Assembly (NCBI GenBank): GCA_022828595.1
Contig: JAKGHH010000002.1
Location: 69,846,383-69,910,382, forward strand
Source of the DNA: Nelumbo lutea
Taxonomy: Eukaryota > Streptophyta > Magnoliopsida > Proteales > Nelumbonaceae
Reading direction: 5' to 3'
Length of the DNA: 64,000 bases
This document shows, piece by piece, positions 57,319 to 64,000 of the stretch. The notes under the pieces were generated by a model. That model was given only the letters and a program-made list of their open reading frames with translations. It was not told the origin of the DNA and ran no database searches. Position 1 is the first letter of the stretch. Every line of letters starts with the position of its first letter. The position numbers and the translations under genes were made by a program.

Positions 57319-57489
57319 CCCCCCAAGTTGGTGGTTGTTATTGTAATTGGCAATGTAACCACCGACTTACAACGTTTACGCAGTCTAAACTTGTGTAGAC
57401 CATGAGTTTTTTTTTTTTTTTTTATTTTGCTGCTCATAGCTAATAGTCATGTTTGCTAGGAGTTTTTTTTTTATTCTTGATTTTTCCAT

Positions 57490-58320
57490 TCACAATTTAT
57501 ACTCGTGCGGGCTAGGAGTAATACATGAATGCTTTTTTATTTGATTTAACCGTTCACAGTTTATACTCGTGCGGGCCAAGAGTAATAATTTATTTTGCGA
57601 CTGCACCTTTTCTAGTTGCCTACGTACCCTTAGAGGGATCAAGTCATGGCGCAGTTCAGGGAGTGGTTTGACTTGCAATTTGGCACTTTGTAGATAACTT
57701 AGGCTCATACTCAAGAGACTTGTAGATAGTTTATGCTCGTATTTAGGAGCAAACTTTGAATTTCTTTAGAAATTGAATAGTTTATACTCATACTCAAGAT
57801 TCTTGCAGATAGTTTATGCTCGAATCCAAGAGCAAACCTTGAATTACTTTAGAAGTTGAATAGTTTATACTCATACTCAGGAATATTGCAGACAGTTTAT
57901 GCTCGTATCCGGGAGAAAACTTTGAATTACTTTACAAGTTGAATAGTTTATACTCATAACCAAGAGTCTTGAAGGTAGTTTATGCTTGTATCCAGGAATA
58001 TATTTTGAGTTATTTTGGAAGTTGAATAGTTTATATTCATACTCAGGAGTCTTGCAGATAGTTTATGCTTGTATCGGGGAGCAAATTTTGATTTGTTTAG
58101 GAAGCCAAGTAGTTTATACTCACACTCGGGAGTCTCATAGATAGTTTATGCTCATATCTAGGATCGAATTGAGTGATTGTTTTTTAATAGATAGTTTAGG
58201 CTCATATTTTGGAGCATATTTGAGTGAGTTTTTTTTCTCTAATAAACAGTTTAGGCTCGTATCTGGGAGCATAGATAGTTTAAGCTCATATCCAGGAGCA
58301 CACTTTGACTCATTTTCTTT
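57490..58320 (-). repeat. 83-bp tandem array in place of pol
   Basis: ATAGTTTATGCTCGTA-like starts occur at 57726, 57809, 57892, 57975, 58058 and 58141: exactly 83 bp each time with no length drift. Each unit holds a second related phrase, ATAGTTTATACTCATA, 51 bp in. Shorter, less regular units continue to about 58320, and related CAGTTTATACTCGTGCGGGC phrases lie at about 57494 and 57554. Since 83 is not a multiple of three, the array is not coding. Confidence 0.85.
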
Positions 58321-58573
58321 TCGTGTAACATGTGATTGTATGCATAGCTACACATCCTCTAGAAATGAATTCCTTTTGTATATACTCTTGTAGAATAATT
58401 GGAAGCCGAGGGACTTGTTTCAAAACTTCATTGGTTACCACTCGCGATAGTTGGGTAGCAGTGTTCTTGCCTTGTCTTTTCTTTCTTTTGGTGAGTTTCT
58501 GTGATCAAAAATTCCTTTTAATTTGCTTTGATTGTCCACAAGGTAGAGTGGATTGGTGTGTCGCATGACAGTC

Positions 58574-60490
58574 TCAATGTGTAAAGATGGTCCAATCATC
58601 TTTTGAGACTGATGTGGTGGACCGGGGTGAAGAAATTTCCTTAGAACTTAAGGCATGTGCTCGATTTAGTACTACCCCTAGTGTATGGCCACAAGTAGAA
58701 GGGTCAGTAGGGATTTTGGTTTGATTTAGTGATGCCCTCGGTGTAAGTTCATAGATGATAGGATGAATAGGGCATTGAAGAGCTTCAAGTTCAAAGGATC
58801 CAAATGCAACAGTTGTCATGTTGACGGTTGCTATATCCTCACTTGGATCTAGTTCGATCATTCCTGATTCGGTCAAATTCATTATCTTGTCTTTGAGGAC
58901 AAAACATTTTTCGACTGGGTGGCTAATTACCTGATGGTAACAACAATATTTTGGGTGATCGATTTTTCCTTCTTCTTTTGGGCATTTACTATCAGGAAGC
59001 TATATAAGCTTTTCGGCTAGAAGGGCATCCAACATTTTTAGGACATCTGAGTCAGGGAATGAATGCACCTTTGCTTCCAATTCCTTAAGAGTGAGCTTTG
59101 GGTGTTCTTTCTCTTGCTAAATATTTGTTTTAATTTATTTCTTACTTTTTTTTTCTTCCCAATAACCTTGAGAGGGGCTACTAAAGTTGTTAGAACTTGC
59201 ATCGGCTTAGATAATTTTGTTTCATTTTCACCATCTTTTTCTTCCCTTTGGAAATCGTCTAAGCGATATTCTCCAAAGGTAGCCAAGCTAAGTTCCATGT
59301 CATGGGCATGGGTAGCCAATTCTTCAAATGTTCAGAGTTTTACTCCCTTGAGGATGTAATGCGAACCCCAATGCATGCCTTGAATATAAGTATCAATAGC
59401 TGAAGCTTCTGAGAGCTTGTCTCGACAATTAAGGTAGAGATTTCTCTACCTGTCAATGTAGTCAACAACTGGTTCATCCTTCTTCCGTTTTATGGTGGCG
59501 AGTTTATACATGCTTACAGTACGTCGAGTACTATAGAAGCGATCCAAGAACTCTCTTGGATCGTACAAATTGCTTTACCATCATATTACCATAGGTCTCG
59601 ACATTGTTGCACGTCTCAACAAAGTGCACAATATGTTGCCTGGGGTTACCTTTCCCGTTAAATGGTTCAAACTTTGGGGGCTGGTACCCTAACAACATAA
59701 GCATATGATCAATGCACTCAGTGTATGGCTTAGTATACATCGAGGATGATTGTGGAACACCCCATACTAAGCACATATTATGTTAGCTATCATGTTTTGG
59801 AGTTGTTGTACTGAGAGGGAGGCAACCGAAGCATGTTGGGCATCCCGTATGTTAGCATGTTATGGAAACTCCTCTCGGGGAGGGTCTACTTGTAGGCAAC
59901 CGAAGCATGCTGGATGTCATCGTTTGCATTTGTTCCATTCAGTTCATTAGAGAAGCAATTTGTAGGTCTTTCTTTTCTACTGTCTTTATTAACTTAGTGA
60001 TGGCTGCAACCATCTCAACAAGTTGTTCTTCCACCGTAGTAGCTCCCACCATCATGACAGGTGCTATCGAGGTGTAAGAGCGAGTCTGCATGTAATCAAA
60101 CCCTCCAGTCCTAGGAGAGTTGGGATGGGAGTTGGACCTTGACTTGGTGCTCGATTCTGCGTCCAACATCGGCATTCCTCCACTTGGATACTCAAGCAGA
60201 TTTATTGTGATGAACTCTTTTGTTGAGGCTACCCCCTTCATATTAACGTCCCTTGCTGTTGGCATCCTTGAAGGTCCCTTTTTGGTATTTTGGACTTTTG
60301 AAGGGACCCCTTGAGTTCCACAGAAGGTAAGAGGTGCAACCAATTGGGAATCCCCAGACCTTGTCATAAGACAGGTGGCTAGCCTCTTGTAGTTGGAGGC
60401 TACAAATGCACTTGATCCGGATGAGCTTGAGCTATATGTGGTGTTTTTCTTGTTCTTGACAACACTTGAAACGATTTTCTTTTGAGCCAT
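58574..60490 (-). pseudogene. Ty3/gypsy gag, broken
   Basis: The first Met is taken at 60490 (MAQKKIVSS), beyond the primer-binding-like site. A Ser/Thr-rich N-terminal region with a helical piece (EMVAAITKLIKTVEKKDLQI) is followed by GYQPPKFEPFNGKGNPRQHI and VHFVETCNNVETYG, the hallmark of a plant gypsy gag core. Then comes THAHDMELSLA, and near 58950 YCCYHQVISHPVEKCFVLKD, the degenerate C/H knuckle region. The C-terminal part runs to 58574. At least three frameshifts or stops separate the pieces. In an active element it would form the particle that packages the RNA. Confidence 0.8.
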
Positions 60491-60581
60491 GCGTCCAAAC
60501 CGTTTGTCAAAAATAAACTTGTTGTGTTGACTTGAGAGATTAGAGGAAAGAGAGGTCCCACTGAGCGTGCTAGAAATTTTT

Positions 60582-61019
60582 TGACACAAATTTCACAATA
60601 AATTTGGAGCACAAAAAATTAATGTGGACAAATTCAAAGAAATCTATTTTTTTTTTTTGCAGAAATTTAAATTGGATACAAACTCTCTTTTTCTTTGAAG
60701 AATACTCTCTAATTCTCTTGTCACGAACATGATTGAACTTGCATTTGTAGCTTGTCATAGACACGACTCGTAAACCTTGACGACTTTAATGATAGGATGT
60801 CCCTTGTAATGATTTGACGAAGATCTTCTTGACTACAATTTAATAGAAGATTTCTTATTTATAGTAATTTGATGGGAGCTTTCCTTGAGTACAACAACTC
60901 AAAGGACCAAATTTTTTTATTTGTGTGACACGGGACTGCAATAGTTTTGAAGTTTCAATAGTTGAGAAGCCAAATTTCTGGTTGGGAATTGTTGGAGAGA
61001 GCCGAAGAGGAGAGAATGA
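60582..61019 (-). repeat. Gypsy element 5' LTR, truncated
   Basis: On the plus strand it starts TGACACAAATTTCAC and follows 55748-56185 closely to GAGAGAATG. Then the similarity stops, about 1.1 kb short of a full LTR. Unrelated DNA and a FAR1-type fragment follow. Confidence 0.75.
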
Positions 61020-61249
61020 TTCCATTATACATAAACCGTGGCAATGATTCCATATCATTGATAGCTCCACTATTACAAGTTCCTTGACTAAAACATTCAA
61101 AGTAGTTGATGCCCTTGTTGAAATTATCATAAATATGTCCTTATATATGCATATTTATTTTAGTTGTTCATTGTTCATAATTATAAATGGGATGACTGTT
61201 TGATTATTTTATTATTTTCTTGTTTATTGTTTATAATTATAGAATCTTG

Positions 61250-62440
61250 ACATGAGTACCCAAGTTGAAGATTGCACTCAGCCATGTAACAAAGATGATG
61301 GTTTTATAAGTGATGGGTGCCAAGCTGCACATAAATTGGAATATACTCTTTGAAACACTGGATGATGCATATTACTTTTACAATGAAGATGCTAGAAGTA
61401 AATGATTTAGTATTAGAAAGAGCACGGGCCATAAAACAAAAAGTGGGTTAGTAAAAGATAAGTTATTCTGTTATTTTGCCAAGGGTTTTCGTCAAGAAGA
61501 CAAATAATCAATTAATGCAAAACACCGTGACAATACAAGAAGTAAGGCACACATGTTTGTTGTATTGCAAGAAAATGGTCAATATGAAAGAACCAGATTT
61601 GTAAATGAACACAATCATGAGGTTGTAACACCAAGTAAGATATTCATGTTAAAGTCAAATAGAAGGATGTCAGTGGCCCAAAGTTCTCAGATAGTTCTAA
61701 CAGAGAAGTCAGGGATAGACCCAAAAGAAACGATGGAATATATGGTCAATCAAATTGGAGTAGAGAATTTGGGATTCACTCATGTTGATTACTGTAATTA
61801 TTTACATACAAAGAAAGAGAAAGATTTTGGAAATGGGAGGAGGTGGAGCTATTTTAAAATTTTTTAACAAGTTGCAATTGGAGAATTCATCATCCTTTCG
61901 CTTGATATAACTTGATGCTGCAGATCAAATAGCAAATGTCTTTTGGGCAGATTCAAGTATGGTTGCTGACTACCATTATTTTAGGGATGTTGTTTGTTTT
62001 TACACATCATTCAGAACAAATCAGGATCAATGACCATTTGCACCATTTATTGGTGTTAATCATCATAGACAAACAGTGATTTTTTCAGTTGTATTTCTTT
62101 ATGGCAAGACTGCAAAATCTTTTGAGTGGGTATTCGAACATTTTCTCAATGTAATAAGTTGAAAATGCCAAAAAAAATGTAGACAGATCAATGTGCAATA
62201 ATGGCAAAAGCAATACATTGTCTTTCTAGAAGTTAACCACCGTCTTTGTATTTGGCATATTTATCAGAATGCATGCAAATTTTTGTCTCATATTTTTTGT
62301 ACTTTTAAGACTTTTGAAAAAGGTTTTAGTAACTTGATATATGACTTTGAAGATGAAGACAAATTTCTCACAACACGAGAATAGATGCTTTGTAAATATG
62401 ATCTGAAAGAAAATACATGGTTGAAAGGATTGTTCGAATT
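61250..62440 (+). pseudogene. FAR1/FHY3-type MULE transposase, N-terminal half
   Basis: The DNA-binding domain reads ETLDDAYYFYNEDARSK, a stop, FSIRKSTGHKTKSGLVKDK, then YERTRFVNEHNHEVV (61250-61620). A linker KSGIDPKETMEYMVNQIGVE precedes the transposase core at about 61853-62158: ADQIANVFWADSS, YHYFRDVVCF, PFAPFIGVNHHRQTVIFSV and KSFEWVFEHFLNV. Further pieces (VFVFGIFIRMHAN-like frames, then ENTWLKGLF near 62410) reach the end of the DDE domain. Several stops and frameshifts show it is dead. FAR1-type proteins include both domesticated light-signalling regulators and MULE transposases; the decay here points to the latter. It stops at about 62440, exactly where the long direct repeat begins. 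Confidence 0.8.
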
Positions 62441-62894
62441 TTTACTTGGCTTTCATCAACTTTTCTTGTCCATATACATTATACTACCAAGCATCATCAT
62501 CATTACACCTTTGAATTTTCATATGAAAAAAACCCAGCATCTTAAGCTATAGCTTTTCCCATTTCAACTATTTCTTTAAACCCCTCTTCTTGTTCTTTCC
62601 TTAAGTTTAATTACAACAAGGGTGGGCGGGTGCAACCGTTCAAGTGTTTCAGATTGGGCATTTGTCAAAGGCCTTGACCATCCCCTTTTCTCTTAAGGTT
62701 ACCATCGGGCTAGATGCAATTTGGGTGGACTTGAATTTAGCATTAAATCTTCAAATTGGGTATCCAAGTTGCACCCCACCTACTTTTACATCATATGGTT
62801 TGGGAGGTCCGAAGTCCACGCGGATGGCTTAATTTCTTTGGTGGGCCCTACATGGACAACCTATAACCTATGTTTGGAAAAAAATTGGTGGGCT

Positions 62895-63344
62895 CAGCTC
62901 ACCAAGGCAGTACGAGGCTTGAGCTTGGTTCGAGCTAGAACCTTGAGCTCGAGTCAAAAGCTCGGCTCGATTCAAAAGCTCATAAGCTTGACTTGAGAAA
63001 ATTGTTTTACAAAAATAAAAAATATATATTTATAAAAAATATTTTTTTGATATTTAAAAAATTAAGAATTATAATAATTAGTTATTATTATATATAAAAA
63101 TATATATTATTTTCTATAATCTATATGTAGCTATTCGAGCTCGACTCGCTAGCCTCACGAGCAGAGCTTTATTAGGCTTGAACTTGACTCGATTAATAAA
63201 CAATCCTTTAAATTGGGTTCGAGCTCGGCTCAATTAATAAATGTATCATGTAAATTGGGTTTGAGCTTGGCTCGAAGCTCGGTTGAAACCGAGCCAAGCC
63301 GAGCTCAAATAGATCGTGAAGGGCTCGGCTCGTGGCCACCCCTA
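62895..63344. mobile_element. hAT-like element with CCACCCCTA end (in repeat copy 2)
   Basis: Counterpart of 3114-3384. The right end GGCCACCCCTA is kept, the left TAGGGGTGG is lost. It is longer than copy 1 because of an AT-rich stretch at about 63000-63125 between two sets of GAGCTCGGCTCG phrases. Confidence 0.65.
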
Positions 63345-63417
63345 GGTAGAGCCAAGATTGGTTGTCAGTTAATTATTTGAAAGGTTGTGGGCTTCAATCA
63401 CTTCCAATACCTTATCC

Positions 63418-63707
63418 CAAGGCTTTTAAAACCGGACCAAACAAGGAACCATTTTGGGGACTGTTCCCAAGGCGAACTGTCTGACTGTCTGATTCGAACG
63501 GATGGTCTGTCCTAACTTAGAAAATGAAAAAATAAAAATAGCCAAAACCGTTGTTCGGATTAATTGTTTGATGGTTTGACCATCCGAGTAAGCGGGTCGT
63601 TGACCAAATCATTTGTTTTTGGCCAAAAAGCGGTTTTGGGGTGAAATGAAACCAATTACCTGGCTGGATCCTAGTTTTTCTGGTCCGGTCGAATTTTGAA
63701 AACCATG
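63418..63707. mobile_element. hAT-like MITE, CAAGGTTTTTAAAACC family, copy B4
   Basis: Counterpart of 3458-3752. Starts CAAGGCTTTTAAAACCGGAC and ends GAAAACCATG. Flanking 8-mers CCTTATCC and CCTTACCC are the same pair seen around copy B1, showing that B1 and B4 descend from one insertion. Confidence 0.75.
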
Positions 63708-64000
63708 CCTTACCCAAAACACTTCAAAACAACTAAACCAACTTAGTTGAATCTTCAGCTCAGCCCTCCCAAATAGGTCCTTGGGAGTCAATTAATAACA
63801 ACTGAAGTTGCTGAACTGAGGACTCATCTCTTTGTCTTTTAGTGTATAAAGTAATTCAATAACAAAAAAAAAAAAAAGAAATCAAGAGTAGAGCCTCCTT
63901 GAAAAGTTATTTATTGCAAGACAAAGACAATAAGCTTTTCATTTCAGCCAATTCAGTTGTTATTCCCAAGTCAATTTTGTAGATGGCATGTTACATTGAA

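Larger units (their letters stand above)
55748..61019 (-). mobile_element. Ty3/gypsy-derived gag-only element, minus strand
   Basis: Two related LTR sequences in direct orientation (55748-57318 and the truncated 60582-61019) bracket an interior on the minus strand. Next to the right LTR, the minus strand reads a primer-binding-like AGCACGCTCAGTGGGAC. A purine tract ACTTGGGGGG lies directly before the left LTR. Gag is recognisable at 58574-60490. Between gag and the purine tract, where protease, RT, RNase H and integrase should be, there is a tandem array of about 0.8 kb and no pol sequence. This describes a nonautonomous element that would have relied on another element's enzymes. Its 5' LTR is cut at about 61019. 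Confidence 0.75.
62443..64000 (+). repeat. Long direct repeat, copy 2 (partner at 2665-4035)
   Basis: Same order of landmarks as copy 1, from TTGGCTTTCATCAAC to TAGATGGCATGTTACATTGAA at the window edge, so it continues beyond the window. It differs by substitutions and by about 180 bp of extra AT-rich and GAGCTCG-type sequence inside the hAT-like element. Confidence 0.85.

Noticed and set aside
57490..58320. CRISPR-like array
   Set aside because: The whole 83-bp unit is repeated, with no unique spacers, in a plant retrotransposon. It is a minisatellite.
61250..62440. Functional FAR1/FHY3 regulator gene
   Set aside because: Stops interrupt the DNA-binding and DDE regions and the C-terminal SWIM part is missing, so a host regulatory gene is not supported.

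Overview
The window is nuclear DNA of a seed plant, almost certainly an angiosperm. Introns are GT-AG, the sequence is AT-rich, and most of it is decayed transposable elements of plant types: Ty1/copia and Ty3/gypsy LTR elements, L1-type LINEs with a C-terminal RNase H, an RTE LINE, MULE and FAR1-type transposases, and many hAT, Harbinger and Mutator-like MITEs. The species cannot be named from this sequence. A large-genome lineage is likely, because one housekeeping gene has two introns of about 8.5 and 8.9 kb filled with transposons.

Only one intact host gene is supported: YKT61, encoding the longin R-SNARE Ykt6, at 31912-52367 on the plus strand. Its six exons (193, 98, 105, 66, 87 and 51 nt) join into a 199-residue protein ending in a Cys-Cys lipidation tail. 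The promoter lies between a hAT-like element ending near 31412 and the start codon. Intron 2 holds a 5'-truncated L1-type LINE and a 119-bp palindromic MITE. Intron 4 holds an RTE tail, a LINE endonuclease half, a copia element without its 5' end, and a minus-strand LINE reverse transcriptase half.

Left arm (1-31 kb): MITEs at 520-760, 3114-3384, 3458-3752, 4444-4917 (with a 79-bp MITE nested inside), 6412-6714, 8274-8687, 19752-20283 and 26954-27398. A chimeric pseudogene at 11.3-14.7 kb joins a cationic amino acid transporter fragment to the C-terminal half of a FAR1-type transposase. A complete but decayed MULE lies at 21134-26794 with a perfect 9-bp target-site duplication, a minus-strand transposase and plus-strand exons resembling GRF zinc fingers.

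Right arm (52.4-64 kb): a hAT MITE with a perfect 8-bp duplication, a LINE RNase H scrap, a minus-strand gypsy element that keeps LTR, gag and polypurine tract but has a phased 83-bp tandem array where pol should be, an N-terminal FAR1-type pseudogene, and finally a second copy of a segment of about 1.5 kb also present at 2665-4035. That duplicated segment carries the same two MITEs in both places. No tRNA, rRNA, CRISPR array or organellar gene was recognised.
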